From NCBI GenBank assembly GCA_937935205.1, contig CALGXU010000089.1:1-41867 (forward strand): a stretch of 41,867 nt of DNA, written 5' to 3'. The notes beneath the pieces are model-generated. The model saw only the letters and a list, made by a program, of their open reading frames with translations, was not told where the DNA came from and did not search any database. The DNA comes from an uncultured Rothia sp. Its GTDB lineage: Bacteria > Actinomycetota > Actinomycetes > Actinomycetales > Micrococcaceae. This document shows positions 1-7,640 of this stretch, piece by piece. Numbering within the stretch: the stretch's first letter is position 1; every line of letters starts with the position of its first letter. The position numbers and the translations under genes are program-made.

Positions 1-55
1 TGGTTGTTGCCATTTGCGTTAGCCGTAGCCCAAGCGATATCGGAATCGTACACAT
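1..55. repeat. Terminal direct repeat (contig overlap), left copy
   Basis: These 55 bases are identical to the last 55 bases of the window. An exact overlap of 55 is a common assembler k-mer length, and an open reading frame continues perfectly across the join. I therefore read this as evidence of a circular assembly and not as a biological terminal repeat. Confidence 0.95.
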
Positions 56-293
56 ACTGGCGAACCTTGTCGTGGTCCACACCGTAATGCGCAGAAGCTT
101 CTCGATCTTGCCAGATATTGAAGCAAGCATCGAGGGTATCCGGTCCGTTTCCGTCTCGATCCACGACAGTCATGTGATGAATGACTGTAAACTTGATCGT
201 TCGGAAGCCGTGCGGGGTGTAATGTAAATCTAGTAGTGTTTCATCGAATTCGAGTGTGCCCCAATCGTACTGATCGGGGGTGCGTCGAGTCAT
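1..293 (-). CDS. Endolysin, N-terminal part (N-acetylmuramoyl-L-alanine amidase), continues across contig ends
   Basis: This is the 5' part of a 241-residue endolysin whose remainder lies at 41380-41867. It starts at the ATG at 293-291 (MTRRTPDQYDW), after an AAAGGAG ribosome-binding site. The fold is that of Amidase_2/PGRP zinc amidases, which cut the bond between muramic acid and L-alanine in peptidoglycan. The first zinc ligand is visible as TVIHHM (His39). The other ligands, His148 and Cys156 in RHMDFFATGCPG, lie in the second part, as does the wall-binding domain. The HNH gene lies just upstream and a head-tail connector just downstream. The gene is whole in the phage and is split here only by where the contig was opened. 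Confidence 0.93.
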   Translation of the reverse strand, partial: MTRRTPDQYDWGTLEFDETLLDLHYTPHGFRTIKFTVIHHMTVVDRDGNGPDTLDACFNIWQDREASAHYGVDHDKVRQYVYDSDIAWATANANGNN

Positions 294-304
294 GTTATCT
301 CCTT

Positions 305-751
305 TCACCAGAGTTTTGTGTCACCCGGTTTTCGTTCCTGGTATTCCCTGGGTGTGGTTTCCTCAGTTCCATAGTGGATGAGGTTATGTGTGTTGTGAGA
401 TACGCACACTAGGTTGTCAGGATCGAATAGTTTGTCTGATCCTTCTGCCAAATCTTGCATGGTTATTGGTATTATGTGGTGTACCAGTATCCGATCCAAG
501 ATTGGATAGTCGGGTAAACCTAAATCGCAGCCGTTATCTCGTGAAATCACATGATTTCGGGCTGTTGCCCACTCACGTGACTTGTAGAAGTCTTGGTTGG
601 CCATCCGCTTTCCGCCAAAGGTGGCGTGACTCACGGCACCCCCAAGACGAAGATACCGAATACGGTCCTCTAGAGTCGCGTATTGCAGCATCTCGTGGTA
701 TGTCTTGGGGGTGTTACTTGAGGTTCTCACCTTTGTACCTTCGGAGAGCAT
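305..751 (-). CDS. HNH endonuclease beside the terminase genes
   Basis: The protein contains FYKSREWATARNHVISRDNG, the usual entry to phage HNH folds. It then has the nuclease core: VHHIIPIT (paired His), DPDNLVCV (the central Asn) and SHNTHNLIH (final His). Such HNH proteins sit beside terminase genes in HK97-type phages and assist DNA cleavage at packaging; this role is inferred from family and position. The 5' end overlaps the TerS-like gene. I prefer the ATG at 751-749 because AGAAG lies six bases upstream. A GTG at 778 lacks a ribosome-binding site, and an ATG at 691 is also possible. The length is about 148 residues. Confidence 0.88.
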   Translation of the reverse strand: MLSEGTKVRTSSNTPKTYHEMLQYATLEDRIRYLRLGGAVSHATFGGKRMANQDFYKSREWATARNHVISRDNGCDLGLPDYPILDRILVHHIIPITMQDLAEGSDKLFDPDNLVCVSHNTHNLIHYGTEETTPREYQERKPGDTKLW

Positions 752-1022
752 TAATAGCTTCTGAGTACTCCTGTTCACGACGTTCGCTAGCCTCGATGGC
801 GGCCATCTTCACATCCATCAGGTCGTTCTCCTTCATCAACTTGCGTCGTTCGAGTTGTTCCCGAACTGAACCCAAGCGCAAGAAGTGTGTGATGACTGAT
901 GGTGAAGCTGTACCGTCGTTCAATTGCTGAGCTGCGAGGTCAATTGCGCTCTTGACAAGCTCGTTCTCCCTGTCCTCAACCGTTTGAGCCGGCTTTCGAC
1001 GTCGTTTTGGTGTGTTGGACAT
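714..1022 (-). CDS. Putative terminase small subunit
   Basis: This 102-residue, helix-rich charged protein has a basic N-terminus (TPKRRRKPAQT) and a core around ASPSVITHFLRLGSVREQLE followed by heptad-like charged helices. It resembles the small proteins found upstream of HNH and large terminase genes in Gram-positive siphophages, which are usually taken as DNA-recognition subunits. No unambiguous helix-turn-helix can be named by eye. The start is the ATG at 1022 with GAGGTG six to seven bases upstream. The in-frame GTG at 1031 is part of that ribosome-binding site. The assignment rests on position and overall character. Confidence 0.6.
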   Translation of the reverse strand: MSNTPKRRRKPAQTVEDRENELVKSAIDLAAQQLNDGTASPSVITHFLRLGSVREQLERRKLMKENDLMDVKMAAIEASERREQEYSEAINALRRYKGENLK

Positions 1023-1147
1023 CTGTTTCACCTCTTCTCAGGGTAGTTTCGGTTCCCCCTAGACACTTTAAGACCCCTTTCTGGTGCTTTTCCCAGGCGG
1101 GGGGCGAGCGAGTAGGGGGGTATGTTGTGCGAAGACCCCCTCCCCCC
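1023..1147. other. G/C-tract intergenic region, candidate cos/packaging site
   Basis: This gap lies directly upstream of the TerS-like gene. It holds runs of six G at about 1096-1102 and 1114-1119, and a C-rich block at about 1135-1148 that could pair with the second G run. Cos sites of HK97-like phages commonly sit just before the terminase small subunit, so this is a plausible cohesive-end region. No palindrome or overhang can be proved from one circularised sequence. Confidence 0.35.
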
Positions 1148-1411
1148 TTAAATATAGACGGGGGGATTGTTATTTTCGACGATCATTTTTTTATATATTC
1201 CGAGCACATCGAAGGAAATGATCTCGTCGATGGCTCGTTCAATATCTTCGTCTTGAATAACAGGGCCTAATGCTTCGCTTGTATTTAAAATACGATCCAA
1301 ATATCCCATACTATCATAGCCGTGCAGAATATCAAAATTATACCACTCTGCAAACTGGTCACCAGGATGGTAGGGGTTATCAGTCGTAGTCAAATATACT
1401 TCACGGCTCAT
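1148..1411 (-). CDS. Conserved small phage protein, function unknown
   Basis: This 87-residue acidic protein contains TTTDNPYHPGDQFAEWYNFD, ILNTSEALG and AIDEIISFDVLGIYKKM. A similar tryptophan- and tyrosine-rich pattern occurs in short proteins of Gram-positive phages with no known function, as I recall the family. It sits between the RNA polymerase and the packaging genes and probably belongs to the same transcript. AGGAAAG lies about 13 bases before the ATG, which is rather far. No membrane segment or enzyme motif is visible. Confidence 0.75.
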   Translation of the reverse strand: MSREVYLTTTDNPYHPGDQFAEWYNFDILHGYDSMGYLDRILNTSEALGPVIQDEDIERAIDEIISFDVLGIYKKMIVENNNPPVYI

Positions 1412-1438
1412 GAAATAATATAGCTTTCCTGACGTTCA

Positions 1439-4147
1439 TCAAATATACTTGTTGACCGTGGACACAGACACACCCAGGGCTTCAGCAATAGCCGCTTGAG
1501 AATATCCCCGAGATTGCATATTTTTGATAGCCGCCTGCTGCCGCTGTGGTAGTGCACGCTGTTGCTTTGGCATAGCGAGCTCACGAATATGATCCATGTC
1601 GCCCTGAGCCATGATCTCCTTCAGCTTCGTAGTAGAAATAGCGCCAGCTTGGATAGCTGCCCACTCTTCCTCTGTAGGCTGAATACGATGCTTGCTAGCT
1701 CCTGTTGCCGCACGTGCACCAATAAGAGCCTGAGTCTTCAGCTTCTTAATATCATCCTTGTCAAGCCCTGGATTAGCCTCTACTTTAGCGCGCACTTGTA
1801 GATTTGCCATACGTTGGGCCTGACGTTCGAGAGGAGCGTTGGACTTAGCCAAAGCTAGCTTAGCATCAAGAGACCGCACAGCATCAATATACACTCGCTT
1901 AGCGTTAGCAGAATATGGAATCGGCTCTGAACGGTACGCTGCCAGACGTGCCTCGTTAGCCATAGCCTTGAGTTGGTTGGCATGGCGTGCGTAGATCCGC
2001 TCCATAGGTGATGGTGTGTCTGAAGTCAGAGAATATGCGTCATCAGCAAGACTCATACGAGTGACCTTCTGGTGGTTGGGCGCTTGCTCCCAGTCCCCTG
2101 TACGGGTCTTTACCCCATGGGTCTTGTTTGTATTAATATAACGCAGCTTCCCTGTCTTGGGGTCAATGTACCCGCCTTCATTCTTATATGCCAAGCGACG
2201 CTCTGGAATATGGACCGTTGCTGAGGCACGAGAAATAATGGTCGAGGCACCCTTGCGTGAGCCGCCCTGATACTTAGCCTTAAGAGACGCAATATCATTG
2301 TCCACAAATGATTGTTTATAATCGAGCTTATGTTTGTTCGCATCAATAACAACCATAGAATGGCGGACAGCCCGTGCTAGCTCATCCGTGTTGGCCCCCT
2401 TCACAGACATATCCGTAATAAGGTTAGAAATCATCCCCATCTCAGTGCCCACACGGCCCTTGGGTAAGACTTGCATACCTTCATGGTATTTATATTCTGT
2501 GTGAGGGTCGAAATTACGAAGCCCGTTAAGAGCATTCGTTATTTTTAGCCGTGCACCCCGAGTCGGAATAACCAAGGCAGTATCACCGTCAAAATCAGCC
2601 CCTGATAAACGCTCCGCGACTGAATGGTGAATACCCACAGCAGCCTTGGCTCGTTTACCAATCATTTTTTGGCCTTCTTTATTTGTGTTGTCGACAATAA
2701 GCTCTGGAATCTCAAATGTACCGCCATGCGGAAATCGTACAAGCGCCACTCGTTCTCCTTGACGGTAGTTCGGGGCATATATGCGTGTAGGATCTATCGA
2801 GGGTAATGGAAGTAACACATGTGTCTTCTGCCTCGGTAGCGCTGCGGCTTTAAGATGCGAAGCTGCACTGTCTGCATTTTCTGCGAAATTCTCTAATAAA
2901 GAAGCACGCACAACAGGATTTGTCAGGCTTTTAATTTGAGCAAGCTCTGAAGCCATCGAATCCCGTGTTATTTTCAGCTGACGTTCTGCTGTGGCCTCGT
3001 GTTGTTTCGATAAGAATTGGGATGGGAGATTTCGACTCCATTTATCCCAATCCGACTCGTCGTTCACAATATTCATAGCAGAAATAGCACGACGGTTCCG
3101 TCCGCTGCCTTCGGTGAGCTGATATTTGATTGTCGCACCAAATGGATTGTCCGGGTCATCTCGAAGGGGTTTCAAAATACTACCACTCTTCTTGTCTCCC
3201 AGGACCGGTACCGAACGATCCTTGTTGGTGTTAAATACTAAATCAACTCCGTCAGGCAAGTCATCACGATATACCGCCATACCTTTGAGGTAATGGCCCT
3301 TTCCGACTTGAGCACGGATTTGAGCATATGCGTTCTCGCCAATGGAAATGTCTTGCACACCGCGACGAAGATAAATAACGCCATCAGCTTTCTCACCGCC
3401 TTCGCCGCCATAGTTAATACGGAGGCGCTTTGGATCAATAGCTAAAGGAGTGACAATACCTAACGGTGCTCCCTCCTTGTCTTTCAATGGACCAGAAAAT
3501 GAACTCAAGTCCTTGAGATGACGATATGCTTCTTGTTTAGTGGTACCAGGCTTTGCGAGGACTGTAGTAAATGATGCTTCCCCAGTAGATGCAGAGCGTT
3601 CACGCAAATTCAAAACAACGTAGCCTTCGAGCTCCAACGCACGGAGGGCTTTTTTCTTCTGCGACTCATTAATTTTCATGAGTGCTTCAGTACCCTTCCC
3701 AACGTCAAGGTAGCCTGTCTTATCGACGCGCTCTTTTAAGGCTTGCTTGTTTTGAATAAGCGCTTCCTGTCTTGCAAGTGCTGTGGGTAATAAATACTTA
3801 CGTACAGCGCCTTCGGAAATACCTAGCTTCTCACCAATAGCTGTGTTCGACCATCCTTTGGCCTTATATTTCTTGACGGCAGCTACCTCTTGAATCTTCT
3901 GTTCATGACGAGCAAGAGTAATATGGTCACGAAGCTCGACAGAAGATTTAAAACCGAGTTGCTTTGCAATATCGGTTTGTGACATCCCGTCGCGTTTCAT
4001 GATTGCTACAGTGTCAAGAAATGACTTTGGAGTGGCGGAAGGGTCCTTGCCGCTGCCCCATGGATATCGACCTGAATGTGGTTTGGAGCCCTCATGTGGT
4101 TTACCAACGTGGGCTAAATATTCAGAGTCGTCAATAATGTGCACCAT
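1439..4147 (-). CDS. DxDGD-type (YonO/RdRP-like) RNA polymerase with helix-turn-helix domains
   Basis: This 902-residue protein carries LSGADFDGDTALVIP at 515-528. The DFDGD (518-522) matches the metal-binding signature of double-psi-beta-barrel RNA polymerases such as SPbeta YonO, crAss-like phage polymerases and eukaryotic RdRPs. The upstream block GERVALVRFPHGGTFEIP (464-481) fits the barrel region of these families. Helix-turn-helix-like segments lie at 55-75 (MSQTDIAKQLG), 98-120 (NTAIGEKLGISEGAVRKYL) and at the extreme C-terminus, 880-902 (QAAIAEALGVSVSTVNKYI). The N-terminus, DDSEYLAHVG followed by HSGRYPWGSG, resembles the tag of the two ELYHYG proteins. The likely role is phage-specific transcription, possibly from within the virion. 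The start ATG is five bases after the upstream stop. The family assignment is strong on the motif; virion packaging is inference. Confidence 0.82.
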   Translation of the reverse strand: MVHIIDDSEYLAHVGKPHEGSKPHSGRYPWGSGKDPSATPKSFLDTVAIMKRDGMSQTDIAKQLGFKSSVELRDHITLARHEQKIQEVAAVKKYKAKGWSNTAIGEKLGISEGAVRKYLLPTALARQEALIQNKQALKERVDKTGYLDVGKGTEALMKINESQKKKALRALELEGYVVLNLRERSASTGEASFTTVLAKPGTTKQEAYRHLKDLSSFSGPLKDKEGAPLGIVTPLAIDPKRLRINYGGEGGEKADGVIYLRRGVQDISIGENAYAQIRAQVGKGHYLKGMAVYRDDLPDGVDLVFNTNKDRSVPVLGDKKSGSILKPLRDDPDNPFGATIKYQLTEGSGRNRRAISAMNIVNDESDWDKWSRNLPSQFLSKQHEATAERQLKITRDSMASELAQIKSLTNPVVRASLLENFAENADSAASHLKAAALPRQKTHVLLPLPSIDPTRIYAPNYRQGERVALVRFPHGGTFEIPELIVDNTNKEGQKMIGKRAKAAVGIHHSVAERLSGADFDGDTALVIPTRGARLKITNALNGLRNFDPHTEYKYHEGMQVLPKGRVGTEMGMISNLITDMSVKGANTDELARAVRHSMVVIDANKHKLDYKQSFVDNDIASLKAKYQGGSRKGASTIISRASATVHIPERRLAYKNEGGYIDPKTGKLRYINTNKTHGVKTRTGDWEQAPNHQKVTRMSLADDAYSLTSDTPSPMERIYARHANQLKAMANEARLAAYRSEPIPYSANAKRVYIDAVRSLDAKLALAKSNAPLERQAQRMANLQVRAKVEANPGLDKDDIKKLKTQALIGARAATGASKHRIQPTEEEWAAIQAGAISTTKLKEIMAQGDMDHIRELAMPKQQRALPQRQQAAIKNMQSRGYSQAAIAEALGVSVSTVNKYI

Positions 4148-4152
4148 GGAAA

Positions 4153-4710
4153 TTATCCATCCTGTTTACGCAACTTTTGTAATCTCTCGTCGAAGTATAC
4201 AATCTTTGCCATAATACTTGTGATTTCTTCTGGTGTTGGACGCTTTATCCGCACATCGTCAGACTGGTAAATACGAGTCTCAATCCTGATAGTGGATGGA
4301 TCAAAATTGTACTCTAAACAGAAGATCGCTGCGTAGATAAGTAACTGAGTTTGCGAAGCTGGAACTCGTCCAGTCTTCAGATCGTGAATCCTCAGCTTAT
4401 TAGCTTTGAAGGAAATGGTGTCTGCGGTACCGAAACAGTTGTCAGAATAGTATAGGATTTGTTCTGGATTCATTCCAAAACCAATACCGTCGTTCACATA
4501 TGTCGACAGTGTTGACCCGTTCTTTGGGAGCTTGATACCAAGGCGTATTGCCTCAGCCGCAAACTCGTGAAGACGGGTTCCCATTTCTGCGGCTTGCTTG
4601 GTCCGAAAACGATCATCAAACCTTGCGTCATCGTAGTTGAGCCAATGGTATTGACTCGGGCTGAGAAATGCATGATCGTGTTCAAGATTCACATGCTTGT
4701 TGAATATCAT
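4153..4710 (-). CDS. PD-(D/E)XK nuclease, RecB/Cas4-like
   Basis: This 185-residue protein shows the nuclease core. GTRLHEFAAEAIRLG supplies the helical His, GTADTISFKANKLRIHDLKTGR supplies Asp and DxKTG, and SQTQLLIYAAIF is the Q-x-x-x-Y motif IV. This order is typical of RecB/Cas4-type exonucleases that process DNA ends in phage replication and recombination. The start is the ATG at 4710, with AAAGGA eight bases upstream inside the end of the VRR-NUC gene. The frame stays open to 4818, but those earlier starts would overlap the neighbour deeply and lack a ribosome-binding site. The stop lies five bases before the RNA polymerase start. Confidence 0.85.
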   Translation of the reverse strand: MIFNKHVNLEHDHAFLSPSQYHWLNYDDARFDDRFRTKQAAEMGTRLHEFAAEAIRLGIKLPKNGSTLSTYVNDGIGFGMNPEQILYYSDNCFGTADTISFKANKLRIHDLKTGRVPASQTQLLIYAAIFCLEYNFDPSTIRIETRIYQSDDVRIKRPTPEEITSIMAKIVYFDERLQKLRKQDG

Positions 4711-4972
4711 TGAGTACATCCTTTTCGTTCTCAGGATAAATGAACGAGGCGTAGGACATTCCATGCATTCTCTCAATATAGTAGTCTTGGTTCGGCTGAT
4801 GCGAAGCCGTGCGTCCACGTTTCACTTCAAGAGCGAACCATCGCTTACCAATAAGAATCAAGAGATCTGGAATACCCTGAATATATGACGAGTCATTCTT
4901 GAGAATGATACATTCGGGAAACCGGGCCTTGATTCGTTTTATCAATCCTGATTGGTATGTGCTTTCCTTCAT
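4682..4972 (-). CDS. VRR-NUC domain nuclease
   Basis: This 96-residue single-domain protein has the VRR-NUC pattern GIPDLLILIGKRWFALEVKRG. PD and ExK supply the metal-binding residues of the PD-(D/E)XK fold, preceded by Lys and Ser in LKNDSSYIQG. Stand-alone VRR-NUC proteins are common in phage replication modules and may resolve branched DNA. A clear AGGAGG lies six to seven bases before the ATG. A copy of the TATATG/TTCGTAC promoter-like motif lies 58 bases upstream at 5031-5060, so this gene probably opens a transcript with the RecB/Cas4-like nuclease and possibly the RNA polymerase. Confidence 0.9.
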   Translation of the reverse strand: MKESTYQSGLIKRIKARFPECIILKNDSSYIQGIPDLLILIGKRWFALEVKRGRTASHQPNQDYYIERMHGMSYASFIYPENEKDVLNDIQQACES

Positions 4973-5030
4973 GGAATCCTCCTAGGGGAAAGTACAGTAA
5001 AAATTAAAGGACAGAAAAATTGCCTCTTCT

Positions 5031-5060
5031 ATCCATATACACCCTAGTTTTTCGTACGAA
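5031..5060 (-). promoter_or_regulatory. Conserved promoter-like motif, copy 1
   Basis: Read on the minus strand, a TTCGTAC box is followed by an A-rich stretch and then by TATATGGAT. This is one of six copies of the same 30-32 bp element in the genome. It lies 58 bases upstream of the VRR-NUC start. A second TTCGTAC-like half (ATTCGTACAA) lies immediately upstream at 5061-5070. Confidence 0.6.
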
Positions 5061-5070
5061 TTGTACGAAT

Positions 5071-5620
5071 GCCCAGGTCAGAGCCTTGCAGAAAATTACG
5101 TTTTGTACGAGCTCTGCAAAACCCCAGGTCAGAGGGTACAAAAAAATATTCGCACCCCTGTCACATCCGATACTCGACCAAAAGTGTGATCTAGGTAACA
5201 AAAACATGCCCCGGACCGCTTTGGTCCGAATACCTTGAAAAAGGCTCCACACCGATGGGCTGAGTCAAACGACTAAACGCCCTGCTAAAAGGGGGCGTTA
5301 CCATAGGCCCAAAAAGCCTGAAACAAAGTGGCCCAGGGTGTTTTGAGGTAAACGCCCTGGTCAGAGGGTGTTTTTGAGGTGGGTGGGCCAAAAATTTCAA
5401 AATTGGCTCAAAAATTTTTAATTTTATTTAAAATTCTTTGTTTGTCCTGGTACAGCCGGCCCCCATTACCACATTACTACTATTATATATTTTTATATAT
5501 AATATATATAATAATGGGCCAAAGTGGTACAAACAGCCAGCTCAAGGCATGTTTTTAGGGTGGGCCAAAAAGTTCACAGAAAACTGGCCCATTTCAAAAA
5601 CGGGCATAACCCCAGGTCAA
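5071..5620. repeat. Dispersed CCAGGTCAGA-type repeats (4 copies)
   Basis: Copies begin at about 5072 (CCCAGGTCAGAG), 5122 (CCCCAGGTCAGAG), 5356 (CCCTGGTCAGAG) and 5611 (CCCAGGTCAAG), all in the same orientation. Two further tandem units of the form AGGGTGTTTTGAGGT occur at about 5336 and 5366. They are confined to this non-coding block, as expected for iterons or protein-binding sites. No binding protein is identified. Confidence 0.6.
5213..5518. other. Hairpin-rich, AT-rich non-coding region, candidate replication origin
   Basis: The largest gene-free stretch (about 4973-5616) holds several inverted repeats. CGGACC/GGTCCG lies at 5212-5228 and AACGCCC/GGGCGTT at 5276-5299. An 11-bp stem at 5333-5343/5350-5360 has one G-T pair. 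A 35-bp run of pure A/T at 5481-5515 forms a 10-bp stem (TATTATATAT) around a T loop. That run is enclosed by CCCATTA (5462-5468) pairing with TAATGGG (5512-5518). The unwinding-prone run next to repeats looks like a replication origin. ORFs in the stretch lack ribosome-binding sites and family resemblance. Confidence 0.5.
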
Positions 5621-6822
5621 GACCCACTTTCAAAATCTAGATTTTTGGGCCCTCCAAAAACGTAGCGGGCCTCGCCAAAGTACTTCAAACGTGCTGACAA
5701 GAACCCCCATTCGTTGAAATTCTTCTTCTCCTTCAAAGTGGCCCACATTGCACTCTCGATAGAAGAGTTACTACAAAGAATATAGTAGTTCAGAGTCTCG
5801 AATGGAGTATCCAATCGGTCAATACGACCCTTCGCTTGCTCAAAACTCTTATAAGAATAAGGCATCGACCAAAACACAATCGTGTCTGTCGAAGTACAAT
5901 TCCACCCTTCGGACCCAGAAGTATACTGAACCGCATACACCCACCGATCTCCCTCAGGAACCGGATCATGTTTATGACCGTTCCACTCCTTCAAAACATC
6001 TCCGCAAGTCTCTCGCAAAATCTCCAACTCGTAATCAAAGTTGTAGAAACAAATCAACCGCGGATGCTTCTCCCAAAGCTTCTGAAACTCGTCAATACGA
6101 CTCTTATCAGTCCCACAAACCCTCCGCAAAACATACCCAAGCTGCGCAGCATTCTTCATCGGCTCTCCCGTCCAAGGCACCACACGCTTCTTAAAAGCCT
6201 CCTGATACACAGACAGCTCAAAATGGCACCAAATTCGCCTCTCACAGCGCGTTGTACGCCTTGAAAATGGCATGTCTACCAAAACATCCTCACGCCACTT
6301 CTCAAGCCGTCTCAGGTGCCTGTAGCCCTCAATTTTAGGAAATCCGCCCCACCGAGTCACAATACAATACTCACGGTCAAACTCCGTAAATGTCCTTACA
6401 AACCCATGAGCCACAAAAACAGCGGTATAGTCCTTCCAAGTATCCCCCGGAGTTGCGCTCAGCATGATCCAATGGTTATTCTTCGCAATTTTCACAAACC
6501 GCTTCGCCCAAAGCCCTCGACCGACGACCCGCTGTTCGTCAAAGATAAAAAACGCCCCTTTGACGTCTTTGTACTTATCAATATTATTCCAAGAGTCGAC
6601 CTTCTCCACCTCAACGCCATACTTCTCACAGTCAGTAGCCCATTCAAAGCTATCGCGCTTCTTCGCAGTCGTGATAATATACAGGTCTTTCCCCTTCTCA
6701 TTCCTGACATAATACTCCAAAGCCGTAAATGACTTACCAGAACCCACTCCTCCGCAAAGAATCGTGCCATTTTTCATAAGTTTCACAGCTTTTGCTTGAT
6801 GCGGAAACAATTCAATACTCAT
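5617..6822 (-). CDS. SF2 DNA helicase (SNF2/DEAD-like)
   Basis: This 401-residue protein carries SF2 motifs in order. The Q-like LFPHQAKAV lies near the N-terminus and Walker A CGGVGSGKS is at about residues 23-31. IFDEQR (motif II, DEQR in place of DEAH) is at about 93-98 and MLSATPGDTW (motif III) at about 120-129. The C-terminal half has YTSGSEGWNC and SFEQAKGRIDR (motifs V and VI). It should couple ATP hydrolysis to DNA remodelling in replication or recombination, next to two nucleases. I chose the ATG at 6822 because GAAAGG ends six bases before it; the ATG at 6828 abuts that site. Its 3' end carries one of the CCAGGTCA repeats. Confidence 0.9.
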   Translation of the reverse strand: MSIELFPHQAKAVKLMKNGTILCGGVGSGKSFTALEYYVRNEKGKDLYIITTAKKRDSFEWATDCEKYGVEVEKVDSWNNIDKYKDVKGAFFIFDEQRVVGRGLWAKRFVKIAKNNHWIMLSATPGDTWKDYTAVFVAHGFVRTFTEFDREYCIVTRWGGFPKIEGYRHLRRLEKWREDVLVDMPFSRRTTRCERRIWCHFELSVYQEAFKKRVVPWTGEPMKNAAQLGYVLRRVCGTDKSRIDEFQKLWEKHPRLICFYNFDYELEILRETCGDVLKEWNGHKHDPVPEGDRWVYAVQYTSGSEGWNCTSTDTIVFWSMPYSYKSFEQAKGRIDRLDTPFETLNYYILCSNSSIESAMWATLKEKKNFNEWGFLSARLKYFGEARYVFGGPKNLDFESGS

Positions 6823-6861
6823 TATCATCCTTTCGTATACCCCAATCTGGGGGATCGGAGT

Positions 6862-6900
6862 AAAAAAAAAGTATCCCTTTCGATTTGTACGAAAGGGATA
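6862..6900 (-). terminator. Rho-independent terminator after the 6912-7265 gene
   Basis: There is a perfect 11-bp stem TATCCCTTTCG (6872-6882)/CGAAAGGGATA (6890-6900) with a seven-base loop. On the minus strand it is followed by nine T (the A run at 6862-6870). It lies 11 bases past the stop of the upstream gene and before the helicase gene. Confidence 0.9.
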
Positions 6901-6911
6901 GCTGTTTTACA

Positions 6912-7265
6912 CTACAGAATCGAGGCTAACTCGGAAACCTGGTGCATGATCTTCTGCAAAATCACATATCGGTCAGCAGCGTACTGACAAACCGCCGCAT
7001 CTCCAGCCATAGTTTCGATGACCTTGAAACGCGTCACGCCAACCTCGTCAGTACGATCGCCCAGAAGCAAACGGCCCATCCGACGCTTTTCTTTCTCGTC
7101 CTTGATAGCCGCAACACGTTCCTTGTCGAGCTCTAGCCGGACTTTATCCATCTCTTTCATGACCTTATAATACGCGCTCCGAAGGAAAATGTATTTCTCT
7201 TCCAAAGAGTTGTCATCGTCTTCAGCCGCTTCCAAGATCTCAATGATGTTCTTATATTCACTCAT
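6912..7265 (-). CDS. Small coiled-coil-like phage protein, function unknown
   Basis: This 117-residue protein is highly charged and probably helical (KVMKEMDKVRLELDKERVAAIKDEKEKRRMGRLL). The more hydrophobic C-terminus runs to VSELASIL. No enzyme motif is recognised. It is the last gene before a strong terminator and closes a run of small overlapping genes. The ATG overlaps the end of the 48-residue gene upstream. The ribosome-binding site is AGGTAGGA about six bases before the start. Confidence 0.8.
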   Translation of the reverse strand: MSEYKNIIEILEAAEDDDNSLEEKYIFLRSAYYKVMKEMDKVRLELDKERVAAIKDEKEKRRMGRLLLGDRTDEVGVTRFKVIETMAGDAAVCQYAADRYVILQKIMHQVSELASIL

Positions 7266-7404
7266 GGTCAGTTCCTACCTGTTCCATTGTGGCCTGTTGA
7301 ACTTTCTTCATAGCTTGGCTCCACAAGCCATATGATGCTGAAATAATCAAGAATTCCTCGTCGTTCAAACCACGGGGTTCTTTGATATCGTCAAAATCAC
7401 TCAT
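7258..7404 (-). CDS. Small acidic protein (48 aa), function unknown
   Basis: This short reading frame begins ATG at 7404 (MSDFDDIKEPRGLNDEEF) and ends TGA at 7260-7258. The start overlaps the previous stop as ATGA, and its own end overlaps the next gene's start. That unbroken overlap chain is the main support for coding. The protein has a glutamine-rich tail (MKKVQQATMEQVG). No family is recognised. Confidence 0.7.
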   Translation of the reverse strand: MSDFDDIKEPRGLNDEEFLIISASYGLWSQAMKKVQQATMEQVGTDHE

Positions 7405-7640
7405 GGCCATCGCCCGTCCTTTGCACGTAGTTTTTCGATTCGTTGCGTCTTCTTAAGATTGTCAAGACGTTCCTCAAGAAGATTCAAAGCTTTGACAGTA
7501 TGGTCGATTTGCGTTTGTCGACGCGCACCGTATTTCTCAGCCTTCGCAAGCTCTTCAATGATCTGCTGATGGATTACATTTTGGATGTTTGGGGGTTGCC
7601 AGTCTTTGTCCCACTGGTCTACGCCATAGTCATACGACAT
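7401..7640 (-). CDS. Small helical protein (79 aa), function unknown
   Basis: The N-terminus is polar and aromatic (MSYDYGVDQWDKDWQPP). It is followed by a long charged helix (IIEELAKAEKYGARRQTQ, ALNLLEERLDNLKKTQR) that may form a coiled coil. The start overlaps the end of the gene above and the stop overlaps the next ATG, so it is part of a translationally coupled series. No homologous family is recognised. Confidence 0.75.
   Translation of the reverse strand: MSYDYGVDQWDKDWQPPNIQNVIHQQIIEELAKAEKYGARRQTQIDHTVKALNLLEERLDNLKKTQRIEKLRAKDGRWP

Noticed and set aside
1..55. 55-bp terminal repeats as real phage direct terminal repeats
   Set aside because: The length equals a common assembler k-mer and the endolysin reads through the join without interruption, so it is a circular-contig overlap.
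5004..5252. Minus-strand 82-residue ORF in the origin-like region
   Set aside because: It lacks a ribosome-binding site, overlaps a promoter motif and repeats, and resembles no protein family.
5191..5400. Minus-strand 69-residue ORF in the same gap
   Set aside because: It covers hairpins and repeats, has low-complexity content and no ribosome-binding site.
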